From NCBI GenBank assembly GCA_025455595.1, contig JALOMD010000092.1, positions 1-10,181 of the forward strand: a stretch of 10,181 nt of DNA. Reading direction: 5' to 3'. Numbering within the stretch: the stretch's first letter is position 1; every line of letters begins with the position of its first letter. This document shows, piece by piece, positions 1 to 6,877 of this stretch. The notes beneath the pieces were generated by a model. The model saw nothing but the letters and a program-made list of their open reading frames with translations. It was not told where the DNA came from and did no database searches. The translations under genes and the position numbers were made by a program. Source of the stretch: Cytophagales bacterium (GTDB taxonomy: Bacteria > Bacteroidota > Bacteroidia > Cytophagales > 172606-1).

Positions 1-593
1 ACGGCGGGCATTGCGAAGTGCGTCTCATAGACCGACTCGCCATCCAAAAAAGCCCCGTAAACCGTTGCGCCTTGTTGTTTCAAATCTGCCAGATACGCCG
101 CCAAGTCACAATAATAAACCGGCACCCGCGTAAACGAACCCATCGTGGCGGCAATGGTTTTGGGATTGTACAAATCAACCGTGTCGTGCGAGCAAACCAC
201 GCCGTCCAGACCGTACCAGTCGGCGATGCGTACGAGGGTGCCGAGGTTACCGGGGTCTTGCACGCCGTCAAGGGCCAGCAACATGCCCGCCGGGCCGGGC
301 GCAACCTTGCGATTGGGCGGCATTTTCACCACGGCCAATGCCGCGTCGTTTGTCTGGAACGTGCCCAGCCGGGCCAGCATTTCCGCGTCCACGCGTTCTA
401 CGGCAAAGTTTTTGCTACGCAGTTCGGCGGCGTTGTCCTGCCAAAACACCTCGGTGACCAACACTGCTTCCACATCAAGGCCGGAACGCATCACTTCCAG
501 CACGCTTTTGCCACCTTCCACGACAAATGATTGTTCGGCTTTGCGGTTTTTTTTTATTTGCAGCGATTTGATTCGTTTGGCCCACTTTTGCAT
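1..593 (-). CDS. TrmH/SpoU-family RNA 2'-O-ribose methyltransferase (3' part outside window)
   Basis: The minus-strand frame is open from ATG at 593 to the window edge, giving 197 residues with no stop. Residues about 5-90 look like the substrate-binding domain of this family (basic start, then FVVEGGKSVLEV). Residues 104-122 carry SpoU motif 1, DGVQDPGNLGTLVR, with the conserved Asn116 and Arg122. Residues 143-158 match motif 2 (NPKTIAATMGSFTRVP). Motif 3, which completes the SAM-binding trefoil knot, would lie beyond position 1. The family transfers a methyl group from SAM to a ribose 2'-OH in tRNA or rRNA in the cytoplasm; which RNA is modified cannot be told from this part. The gene is divergent from tamL. 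I see no Shine-Dalgarno sequence, only an A/T-rich leader, as is normal in Bacteroidota. Family assignment is secure and the substrate is unknown. Confidence 0.93.
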   Translation of the reverse strand, partial: MQKWAKRIKSLQIKKNRKAEQSFVVEGGKSVLEVMRSGLDVEAVLVTEVFWQDNAAELRSKNFAVERVDAEMLARLGTFQTNDAALAVVKMPPNRKVAPGPAGMLLALDGVQDPGNLGTLVRIADWYGLDGVVCSHDTVDLYNPKTIAATMGSFTRVPVYYCDLAAYLADLKQQGATVYGAFLDGESVYETHFAMPA

Positions 594-659
594 ATTAAAA
601 ATTCGTCAGTGGTTGGTCGTTAGTCGTTAGTTGTCAGTTGTTTGGAATGCCGACATTGG

Positions 660-686
660 CGTTTTGGGCGTTTTTCAGCTAAAACG
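660..686 (+). repeat. 27-bp palindromic repeat, copy 1 (GGGCG subtype)
   Basis: Left arm CGTTTTGGGCG and right arm AGCTAAAACG flank a T-rich loop. It is a degenerate copy whose first 17 bases are identical to copy 5 read on the minus strand. It lies between two divergent genes, so it cannot be acting as a terminator for either. Confidence 0.75.
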
Positions 687-720
687 TTTCTGTAGGCAAG
701 AGCATTTTGAGCATTCCGCC

Positions 721-806
721 GAGTGCGGGATTTTATACCAATTTTGAATGATGAAACGCAAGTTCGGCGAAGCCAAATCCGCACTCCCACTTCCAATTTG
801 GTATTA
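721..806. repeat. Overlapping inverted repeats in the tamL leader
   Basis: Bases 721-733 (GAGTGCGGGATTT) pair with 774-785 (AAATCCGCACTC) apart from one bulged base. Within and beyond this, ATACCAA (735-741) can pair with TTGGTAT (798-804). The two pairings overlap and could not both form fully. The stretch also contains CAATTTTGAATG (739-750), a 12-mer found again at 3755-3766 (minus) and 6638-6649. It looks non-coding: third codon positions in the tamL frame are A/T-rich here, unlike downstream of 843. The rest of the divergent gap (594-842) holds copy 1 and a run of GTTAGT-like repeats at about 603-640. I found no convincing promoter for either gene. Confidence 0.5.
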
Positions 807-842
807 TCTACCGGTTTACTCATTCCGTCAGAAACCAGTCCG

Positions 843-3380
843 TTGAGAAAATCCGCCTTTTCCGACTTCCGAGCAAACTTCCGGCCCTTTTGCCGGAAGC
901 AAACAGCGTTTTGGTTGGGAACCATGCTGGTGGTCTTTCTGGCAAACGGATGTATCTCTCACGAGAAAGTGCTGAAACCCAACCAATACTTGCTCTACAG
1001 CCAGCGCATCAAAGGAAACACCCAAGTTGCAGCCGCTGAGTTGGAGCCTTACTTGGCCCAGAAACCCAATCGCCGCCTGCTGAGGCTGCCGATCTTCCCT
1101 TACCTCTGGTTGTACCGACAAGGCTTGCGCACCTACAGCCGGTCAAAAATAGAGAATGACATTGCGGAAACCCGACAAAGCCACCAGAAAAAAATCGAGC
1201 AAGCGGGCAACGACTCTACGCGTGTGCGACGGCTTGAGCGGAAACTCGAACGCAAGTTAGGCAAGCTGAACCGCCAACTCAACGAAGGCAACCGGCTGAT
1301 GCGCATCGGCGAGCCGCCCGTAGCCTACGACTCGGCCTTGGCACAGCGCGGTGCCGCCCAAATGCAAGACTATCTCCGAAGCAAGGGCTATTTCAATGGC
1401 CGTGCCATACATACCGTGCAGCTCGACTCGGCCCGCCGGGCGCAGGTTGCGTACTTGGTCACCGAAGGCGAACGCACCTACGTGCGGCGCGTGAGCCGCG
1501 AAACGGACAACGCCGCCATTGACTCGCTGCTGAAAGCCAACCAAAGCCGAGAATTGGTACGGCCCGGCGACGGCTACGACGCTGCCCGCCTCGGCCAAGA
1601 ACGCGACCGCATTGATAAAATCCTGAAAGACAACGGGTACTACAACTTCAGCCGCCAGTACGTCACTTTTGCCGTCAATGACACCATCCGCCCGACCGAC
1701 ACCACCGAACGTCGTTCGTTGGTGGACATCACCACGGTGGTGAACGAACCGCCGGACGGCACGACGCACCAAGCGTACCGAGTGGACGAGGTCTATTTCA
1801 CCGAAGACGCGGGCACGCAAGGCCCCGCCCGGCGCGATACGGTGGAGTACCTGAATGTCCATTACTTGGCTCGTCGGCACCGGTTCTCGCAGAAAATCCT
1901 CAACGCCAAGATACTGATCCGACCCGGCGCGTTGTACAGCCAGCAGAAATCCGTTGACACCCAGCGGCTGCTCGGCAGCTTGGACATGTTCAAGTACGCC
2001 AACATCTTCTACGACACTACCGGCGGGCAGTTTTCGGCGAAGTTGTACACCAGCCCGTTGCCCAAGTACACGTACTCGGTGGAGGGCGGCGGCACCGTCA
2101 CGCTGGCCAACGGCTTTCCGGGGCCGTTCGGCAGCACCAACTTCAAGATACGTAACGTGTTCGGCGGGCTGGAAGTATTCGAGTTGCGCGGCACGGGCGG
2201 CATCGAGGGTGTGGCGGGCTTTGGTACGGAGGTGGGCAACCGCATCCTGAGCAGCCAGCAGTTGAGCATCGTTTCCACGCTGACTTTTCCGCGCATCTTG
2301 TTTCCGGGCCGCTTCAAGTACCTCTTCGACCGTTTCTCGCCGCGCACCCGCGTGCAGGTGGGCTACAACTTCACCGGTCGCCCCGACTTCCGCCGGTTTG
2401 GTTTCCAAGGCAACCTCACTTACACGTGGCAGCCCAGCCTTGAAAAGCAGTTCAACGTGACGGTGCTGGAGTTGAACCGCATTTTTTCCAATTACACCAG
2501 TGACTCACTGGGTCGTGAGTTGCAAACACAGATAGACGTTGTGTTACGTAATCAAGGCAGCACCTTGTGGCGGGCTTTTCAAAAGGCGTTTGTCTCCAGC
2601 GTCAGTGCGTCCTATACCTACAACAGCAATGTGTCGAACCAACGGCAAAAGGCCCGTTACCTGCGGCTTTTCGCCGAAAGCGGCGGTTCGTTTCTCAACT
2701 TCAACGCGGCCACCAACTGGCTTCGCATCGGCAACGGCGACGTGGATCGCAACGACTTGCAATTCTACCGTTTCGTCAAGTTCAACGTGGACTACCGCTA
2801 TTACCTGCCCCGCAAGGGGCGCAGCATGTGGGCGTTTCGGGTAAACGTGGGCCTTGCCAATCCGTACGGCCCGGCGGGTACTTTGCCTTACGAAAAGTTC
2901 TTTTTCTCAGGCGGTAGCAACAGCGTGCGGGCGTGGTTGCCGCGCCGCTTGGGCTTAGGCTCGGCCCGCGACAGCCTGGCGCCGACGGGCAACTACGAGT
3001 ATCGTTTCGAGCAGCCGGGCGACATCATTCTCGAGGCCACGGCCGAATACCGCACGGGCTTCCTGCGTTTTAGCAACTTCAACGTGGATCTGGCGTTTTT
3101 CACTGATGCAGGCAACGTGTGGCTGTTGCGCCCCGACCGGTCGGCCCCGAACGGCAACTTCGAGTGGAACCGCTTCTACCGCGAAATCGCCGTGGGTTCG
3201 GGCTTGGGCCTGCGTTTCGACTTCTCGTTCCTGCTCGTGCGTTTCGATTTCGCCACCAAAATGTTCGACCCCGGCCGCCGCCCCGAAGACCAGTGGGCGG
3301 TAGGCAACATTTTCCGTCCCGGCTCGGTCTTCCGACGCGGCCAGAGTGCCATTAACTTCGGCATTGGATATCCGTTTTGA
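843..3380 (+). CDS. tamL: TamL-type lipoprotein, BamA/TamA (Omp85) superfamily outer-membrane assembly protein
   Basis: An Omp85 protein of about 845 residues that helps fold or insert outer-membrane proteins. Counting from TTG 843, residues 18-36 are a signal peptide (RKQ, then AFWLGTMLVVFLANG) ending at Cys37, followed by KVLKPNQYLL. A lipidated Cys followed by a KYLPEGEYLL-like segment is typical of the Bacteroidota TamL variant. Residues 105-150 are highly charged and probably helical. POTRA-like repeats cover about 165-405 (YLRSKGYFNG, ILKDNGYYNF, RLLGSLDMFKYANIFYD). The barrel runs from about 410 to the C-terminal aromatic (GIGYPF). GGSNSVRAW takes the place of the barrel-lumen VRGF-type motif. 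The start is uncertain. The frame is open from GTG 723, but that would give a signal peptide of nearly 80 residues, and the first in-frame ATG (924) would leave only nine residues before the Cys with no basic n-region. TTG 843 (MRKSAF...) fits best and is where GC-rich third positions begin. TamB, its usual partner, is not in this window. Confidence 0.9.
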   Translation: MRKSAFSDFRANFRPFCRKQTAFWLGTMLVVFLANGCISHEKVLKPNQYLLYSQRIKGNTQVAAAELEPYLAQKPNRRLLRLPIFPYLWLYRQGLRTYSRSKIENDIAETRQSHQKKIEQAGNDSTRVRRLERKLERKLGKLNRQLNEGNRLMRIGEPPVAYDSALAQRGAAQMQDYLRSKGYFNGRAIHTVQLDSARRAQVAYLVTEGERTYVRRVSRETDNAAIDSLLKANQSRELVRPGDGYDAARLGQERDRIDKILKDNGYYNFSRQYVTFAVNDTIRPTDTTERRSLVDITTVVNEPPDGTTHQAYRVDEVYFTEDAGTQGPARRDTVEYLNVHYLARRHRFSQKILNAKILIRPGALYSQQKSVDTQRLLGSLDMFKYANIFYDTTGGQFSAKLYTSPLPKYTYSVEGGGTVTLANGFPGPFGSTNFKIRNVFGGLEVFELRGTGGIEGVAGFGTEVGNRILSSQQLSIVSTLTFPRILFPGRFKYLFDRFSPRTRVQVGYNFTGRPDFRRFGFQGNLTYTWQPSLEKQFNVTVLELNRIFSNYTSDSLGRELQTQIDVVLRNQGSTLWRAFQKAFVSSVSASYTYNSNVSNQRQKARYLRLFAESGGSFLNFNAATNWLRIGNGDVDRNDLQFYRFVKFNVDYRYYLPRKGRSMWAFRVNVGLANPYGPAGTLPYEKFFFSGGSNSVRAWLPRRLGLGSARDSLAPTGNYEYRFEQPGDIILEATAEYRTGFLRFSNFNVDLAFFTDAGNVWLLRPDRSAPNGNFEWNRFYREIAVGSGLGLRFDFSFLLVRFDFATKMFDPGRRPEDQWAVGNIFRPGSVFRRGQSAINFGIGYPF

Positions 3381-3398
3381 CGGAATGCGGAAGGCAGC

Positions 3399-3556
3399 CC
3401 CCACCCCGGCCCTCCCCAAGGGGAGGGAGAAAAAAATCGGAATGTTGAATGCAGAACAAAAAAGCGTTTTGGGCAATTTTTGCTCAAAACGCTTTTTGCT
3501 TTATAGCACGAAGGCTTGTTTCCTTCTCCCTCCCCTTGGGGAGGGCCGGGGTGGGG
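3399..3556. repeat. 33-bp perfect inverted repeat pair of a G/C-rich palindromic element
   Basis: Bases 3399-3431 recur as an exact reverse complement at 3524-3556. Each arm contains its own palindrome, CTCCCCAAGGGGAG. The 92-bp spacer holds copy 2 of the 27-bp palindrome at its centre. This fills the first part of the 390-bp gap between tamL and miaB. A diverged pair of the same element in the same head-to-head arrangement sits inside miaB. The nested symmetry resembles BIMEs, in which REP elements occur as inverted pairs. Mobility or a protein partner cannot be inferred from this window. Confidence 0.88.
3465..3491 (+). repeat. 27-bp palindromic repeat, copy 2
   Basis: Arms CGTTTTGGGCAA and TTGCTCAAAACG around TTT. 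Pairing extends outward by three bases (AAG/CTT, 3462-3494) and is complete except for one G-T pair. This copy is followed by T-rich sequence (CTTTTTGCTTT), so it is the only one of the nine that could act as an ordinary rho-independent terminator, here for tamL. Confidence 0.85.
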
Positions 3557-3560
3557 CTAC

Positions 3561-3584
3561 TTTGGGCAAAAATTGCTTAAAACG
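3561..3584 (+). repeat. 27-bp palindromic repeat, copy 3 (left end eroded)
   Basis: TTTGGGCAA, AAA, TTGCTTAAAACG. The outer CGT of the left arm is replaced by CTAC, where the copy abuts the 33-bp inverted repeat just upstream. Two G-T pairs lie in the stem. Confidence 0.75.
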
Positions 3585-3635
3585 CCTGCGTATTTTCCGT
3601 ATTCCGCAATCCCCATTCCGTATTTTTCCTGCCAT

Positions 3636-3668
3636 TCTGTCAGTTCTCCGGGGAATTTTCTACCTTTG
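3636..3668 (+). promoter_or_regulatory. Bacteroidota-type promoter for miaB
   Basis: TACCTTTG at 3661-3668 matches the Bacteroidota -7 consensus TAnnTTTG exactly. The -33 element is poor: TCTG at 3636-3639, spaced 21 bases, is the nearest to TTTG/TTG. Transcription would start near 3675, leaving a leader of about 95 bases before the miaB ATG. The leader ends in an ATTC-rich stretch (3733-3768). Confidence 0.6.
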
Positions 3669-3770
3669 CAAACTGTTTCGTGTTGCATCACACCGGATTC
3701 CGGCAACCGACGTTCGGCGACGGGAGTCCGGCCATTCACTCATTCGACATTCAGCATTCAAAATTGACTC

Positions 3771-5243
3771 ATGGAACGCGTCGTCCAACAACTTGACATA
3801 CTGACCGAAGCCGACAAAGAAGCGTGCGAACTGCCGCGCATCTCGAAGGAAGAAAACAGGGGCAACACCCGCCGGATGTACATCGAAAGCTACGGCTGCC
3901 AGATGAACTTCGCCGACAGCGAGATTGTCACGGCTATTTTGCAAGAGCAAGGCTTCGACACCACTTCCGACTTCAACACCGCCGACCTGATCCTGCTCAA
4001 CACCTGCGCCATCCGCGACAACGCCGAGCAGAAAGTGCGCCACCGGCTGCAACATTTAGTGAACGTGAAGAAACGTCGTCCCGGTACGCTGATCGGTGTG
4101 TTGGGCTGCATGGCCGAGCGGCTGAAATCGAAACTGTTGGAGGAAGAGAAAATCGTGGACATGGTGGTGGGGCCGGATGCCTACCGCGACCTGCCGCGCT
4201 TGGTGGACGAAGCCGATGGTGGCCAACGGGCCGTGAACGTGTTCCTGTCACGCGAGGAAACCTACGCCGACATCTCGCCGGTGCGCCTCAATTCAAACGG
4301 TGTCACGGCGTTCATCTCCATCATGCGCGGTTGCGACAACATGTGTTCGTTCTGCGTGGTGCCCTTCACCCGTGGCCGCGAACGCAGCCGCGACCCGCAC
4401 TCCATCGTAGCCGAAGCCCGCGACCTGTTCGACAAAGGCTACCGCGACGTGACGCTGCTGGGCCAAAACGTGGATTCGTACCGCCTCACCCCCGACCCCT
4501 CTCCCAAGGAGAGGGGGGGAAACAACTCCTCCCCCTTGGGGGGAGGCCGGGAGGGGGCTGTTACTTTCGCCCAGCTTTTGGAGATGGTGGCGCAGGTTCA
4601 CCCGGATTTGCGGGTGCGTTTCACAACCTCGCACCCGAAGGATTTGACCGACGAAGTGCTGCACACCATGGCGCGGTATGAAAACATCTGCAAGTACATC
4701 CACCTGCCGGCCCAAAGCGGCAACTCGCGGGTACTCAGGCAGATGAACCGCACCTACGACCGCGAATGGTACTTGGAACGCGTGGCGGCCATCCGCCGGA
4801 TTCTGGGCGAAGACTGCGGCATCTCCACCGACATGATTGCCGGATTCTGCTCGGAAACCGAAGAAGAACACGCCGAGACGCTGTCGCTAATGGACGAAGT
4901 AAAGTACGACTTCGCGTACATGTTCGCCTACTCGGAACGGCCCAACACGCCCGCCGCCAAGAAACTGGCCGACGACGTACCGCACGAAACCAAAATCCGC
5001 CGCCTCAACGAAATCATCGCCCGCCAGCAGCAGCATTCGCTGGAACGCAACCGCTTGGATTTGAACAAGGTACACAAGGTGCTGGTGGAAGGCTTCTCGA
5101 AACGGTCAAACGAGCACCTGCAAGGCCGCAACTCGCAGAACAAGGTGGTGGTGTTTCCCAAGAAGCACTACCAAAAAGGCGACTACGTACACGTGCTGGT
5201 CACCGACTGCACCAACGCCACCCTGCTGGGGGAGGCGGTTTGA
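3771..5243 (+). CDS. miaB: tRNA-2-methylthio-N6-dimethylallyladenosine synthase MiaB
   Basis: MiaB adds a methylthio group to i6A37 of tRNAs that read UNN codons, using two [4Fe-4S] clusters and SAM. The order of domains is complete. The N-terminal MTTase domain has cluster cysteines C43 (SYGCQMN), C79 (NTCAIR) and C113 (LGCMAER). The radical-SAM cluster motif is C188-x3-C192-x2-C195 (RGCDNMCSFC). The TRAM domain ends the protein at about residues 430-490. The protein has 490 residues, longer than the roughly 440-475 usual for MiaB, because of a 35-residue N-terminal lead-in and an extra segment at residues 239-263 encoded by a palindromic repeat. The ATG at 3771 lies behind a good -7 box; the next in-frame ATG (3876, MYIESYGC) would still retain all the cysteines. 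It is followed by the sigma54-type activator gene after 135 bases. Confidence 0.97.
   Translation: MERVVQQLDILTEADKEACELPRISKEENRGNTRRMYIESYGCQMNFADSEIVTAILQEQGFDTTSDFNTADLILLNTCAIRDNAEQKVRHRLQHLVNVKKRRPGTLIGVLGCMAERLKSKLLEEEKIVDMVVGPDAYRDLPRLVDEADGGQRAVNVFLSREETYADISPVRLNSNGVTAFISIMRGCDNMCSFCVVPFTRGRERSRDPHSIVAEARDLFDKGYRDVTLLGQNVDSYRLTPDPSPKERGGNNSSPLGGGREGAVTFAQLLEMVAQVHPDLRVRFTTSHPKDLTDEVLHTMARYENICKYIHLPAQSGNSRVLRQMNRTYDREWYLERVAAIRRILGEDCGISTDMIAGFCSETEEEHAETLSLMDEVKYDFAYMFAYSERPNTPAAKKLADDVPHETKIRRLNEIIARQQQHSLERNRLDLNKVHKVLVEGFSKRSNEHLQGRNSQNKVVVFPKKHYQKGDYVHVLVTDCTNATLLGEAV
4485..4559 (+). repeat. Palindromic repeat pair inserted in frame within miaB
   Basis: Seventy-five bases encode residues 239-263, starting LTPDPSPKERGG and continuing NNSSPLGGGREGA. 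The DNA consists of two diverged inverted copies of the G/C-rich palindrome found at 3399-3556, with cores CTCTCCCAAGGAGAG and CCCCCTTGGGGGG. The length is a multiple of three and the frame has no stop. It sits between GQNVDSYR and VTFAQLLEMV, a point in the radical-SAM domain where MiaB homologues vary in length, so the protein probably tolerates it as a loop. LTPxPSPKERG peptides are known to recur in unrelated Bacteroidota proteins as translated repeats. Confidence 0.88.
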
Positions 5244-5254
5244 TTCATTGCAGG

Positions 5255-5360
5255 CTGGAAAGTTGCAGGTTACAGGTTGCAGGTTACAAGTTGCGGGTTA
5301 CAACCTGCAACCTTCCAACCTGCAACTTTCCAACTTGTAACCTGCAACCTTCCAACTTCT
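5255..5360. repeat. 14-bp tandem repeats forming a large hairpin between miaB and the activator gene
   Basis: Three direct copies of a 14-mer (GTTGCAGGTTACAR and variants) lie at 5262-5275, 5276-5289 and 5290-5303. Inverted versions follow. Bases 5274-5293 pair perfectly with 5331-5350 (20 bp). Bases 5256-5271 pair perfectly with 5317-5332 (16 bp), so alternative folds compete. The array fills almost all of the 135-bp spacer and ends about 20 bases before the next ATG. It is either a spacer repeat or a structured leader. I see no -7 box in it. Confidence 0.85.
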
Positions 5361-5378
5361 CAACCTTGAACTTTCATC

Positions 5379-6635
5379 ATGGCTTCCGTAGATATTCTTA
5401 GCATAAAGCAGCGGTTCGGCATCATCGGCAATTCGCCGCTGCTGAACGTAGCGATTGAAAAAGCCGCCTTGGCCGCCCCCACCGACATGACGGTGCTGAT
5501 TACCGGCGAAAGCGGCAGCGGCAAAGAGTCTTTTTCAAAAATCATCCACCAACTCAGCAGCCGCAAGCACAACCAATTCATTGCCATCAACTGCGGGGCC
5601 ATTCCCGAAGGCACCATAGATTCCGAGTTGTTCGGCCACGAGAAAGGCGCGTTCACTGGTGCGGTTGACTCGCGCAAAGGCTACTTTGAGACCGTCAACG
5701 GCGGCACCATTTTCCTCGACGAAATCGGCGAGATGCCGCTGGGCACGCAAGCCCGGCTGCTGCGCGTGCTCGAAAACGGCGACTTCATCCGCGTAGGCTC
5801 GTCAAAAGTGCAGAAAACCGACGTGCGGGTGGTGGCCGCCACCAACGTGAACTTGCTCCAAGCCGTCGAAAAAGGCACCTTCCGCGAAGATTTGTACTAC
5901 CGCCTCAACACGATTCCGATATTCGTGCCGCCCCTGCGCGAACGCGGTGCCGACATCCTGTTGTTGTTCCGCAAGTTTGCATCCGACTTTGCCGAACGCT
6001 ACCGCGTCAAGCCGGTCGCCTTGTCCGAAGACGCATCGCAAATGGTGCTCAACTACCGTTTTCCCGGCAACATCCGGCAGTTGAAAAACCTTGTCGAGCA
6101 GATTTCGGTGCTGGAGATGGAACGCGAAATCAACGCCGAAAAGCTGCGCAACTACTTGCCGCAAGACCAGAGCAGCAACCTGCCCGCCCTGCTGAAAACC
6201 ACTGACAGCCAGAATTTTACCGAGCGGGAATTGCTCTACAAAGTGCTGTTTGACTTGAAACGCGACGTGACCGAACTCAAGAAACTCTTCTACGATTCGG
6301 TGTCGGAAGGCCGCCTGAACGGCGACGTGTTGAAACACCACCCCGAGTTGTTCCGCGAAATCGAAGACGAACCCGTGTACCCGATTGCCAACGGCACGCC
6401 GAAGCCCATTTACCTCAGCCCGGAGCAAGACAACGGCAACGACATCGAGGTGGCCCGCATCGAAGACATTTCGCACGAGACGGAAGACGACTCGCTGGAT
6501 TTGAACAAAAAGGAAAAAGAAATGATCATCCGGGCGTTGCGCAAGCACCGCAACAAACGCAAATACGCGGCGGAAGATTTGAAAATATCCGAGCGGACGC
6601 TGTATCGCAAAATCAAGCAATACAACATCGAGTGA
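5379..6635 (+). CDS. Sigma54-interacting AAA+ transcriptional activator with Fis-type HTH, no N-terminal sensor domain
   Basis: A bacterial enhancer-binding protein that would use ATP hydrolysis to open promoters bound by sigma54 RNA polymerase. The AAA+ domain begins almost at once (residues 14-245): Walker A GESGSGKE (43-50), the sigma54-contacting GAFTGA loop (90-95), Walker B GGTIFLDEIGE (108-118), the arginine-finger region FREDLYYRL (168-176) and sensor II FPGNIRQLKN (228-237). A 110-residue acidic, poorly conserved linker follows. The C-terminal helix-turn-helix (about 378-418) ends AAEDLKISERTLYRKIKQY, which is Fis-like. No receiver, GAF or PAS domain is present, so activity must be controlled by amount, by a partner protein, or through the linker. 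It lies directly behind miaB and before a small membrane protein and lptE; I know of this neighbourhood in other Bacteroidota. Its target genes cannot be deduced, although a possible sigma54 promoter lies 128 bases downstream. Confidence 0.94.
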   Translation: MASVDILSIKQRFGIIGNSPLLNVAIEKAALAAPTDMTVLITGESGSGKESFSKIIHQLSSRKHNQFIAINCGAIPEGTIDSELFGHEKGAFTGAVDSRKGYFETVNGGTIFLDEIGEMPLGTQARLLRVLENGDFIRVGSSKVQKTDVRVVAATNVNLLQAVEKGTFREDLYYRLNTIPIFVPPLRERGADILLLFRKFASDFAERYRVKPVALSEDASQMVLNYRFPGNIRQLKNLVEQISVLEMEREINAEKLRNYLPQDQSSNLPALLKTTDSQNFTERELLYKVLFDLKRDVTELKKLFYDSVSEGRLNGDVLKHHPELFREIEDEPVYPIANGTPKPIYLSPEQDNGNDIEVARIEDISHETEDDSLDLNKKEKEMIIRALRKHRNKRKYAAEDLKISERTLYRKIKQYNIE

Positions 6636-6675
6636 ATCAATTTTGAATGAACGAATGAGAGAATGAATGAATAAC

Positions 6676-6702
6676 CGTTTTAGGCAAAAATTGCTTAAAA
6701 CG
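6676..6702 (+). repeat. 27-bp palindromic repeat, copy 4
   Basis: Arms CGTTTTAGGCAA and TTGCTTAAAACG around AAA. Relative to the consensus the left arm has A for G opposite a T, restoring a Watson-Crick pair, and one G-T pair remains. It begins 41 bases after the activator stop codon and is preceded by a GAATGA-rich run (6645-6673). No T-tract follows. Confidence 0.85.
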
Positions 6703-6762
6703 CCCGTTATTAGCTTGTCATTCAGTCATCCGTTTATTTAAAATCGGGTCTGTATTTCAAAA

Positions 6763-6779
6763 TTGGCACGCTATTTTCG
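6763..6779 (+). promoter_or_regulatory. Possible sigma54 (-24/-12) promoter
   Basis: TTGGCACG at 6763-6770 matches the -24 element of YTGGCACGRNNNTTGCW perfectly. With the required spacing the -12 element reads TTTC-G (6775-6779) instead of TTGC-W, so the conserved G of the -12 GC is lost. It lies 128 bases after the gene for a sigma54 activator, and transcription would start near 6790, ahead of the small membrane protein and lptE. One strong half-site can arise by chance. Confidence 0.35.
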
Positions 6780-6809
6780 GTGTGTCTTTCGCATCAAGCA
6801 GAAGGGCGG

Positions 6810-6837
6810 GTATTTTAGGAGAAAAACGCCCAAAACG
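6810..6837 (-). repeat. 27-bp palindromic repeat, copy 5 (minus orientation, GGGCG subtype)
   Basis: Read on the minus strand, it begins CGTTTTGGGCGTTTTTC, the same 17 bases as copy 1, and ends TCCTAAAATAC. It lies in the leader of the small membrane protein gene, which is evidence that the coding region does not extend this far upstream. Confidence 0.7.
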
Positions 6838-6846
6838 TCATCCACT

Positions 6847-6877
6847 CATTCTGAATTCATCATTCTGAATTCAGAAT
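6847..6877. repeat. Direct repeat plus 16-bp perfect palindrome before the small membrane protein gene
   Basis: CATTCTGAATTCA occurs twice (6847-6859 and 6861-6873). The second copy is part of the perfect palindrome ATTCTGAATTCAGAAT (6862-6877), which ends 17 bases before the ATG at 6895. It could be an operator, but ATTC-rich runs also precede miaB and follow the activator gene, so a spacer repeat is equally likely. Confidence 0.6.

Noticed and set aside
1257..2408. Long minus-strand open frame (383 codons) within tamL
   Set aside because: The tamL frame shows POTRA and barrel features throughout; the antisense product has no recognisable domain.
3824..4681. Open frame of 285 codons overlapping miaB in another frame
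   Set aside because: Arg/His-rich shadow of a clear MiaB frame, which contains all cluster cysteines.
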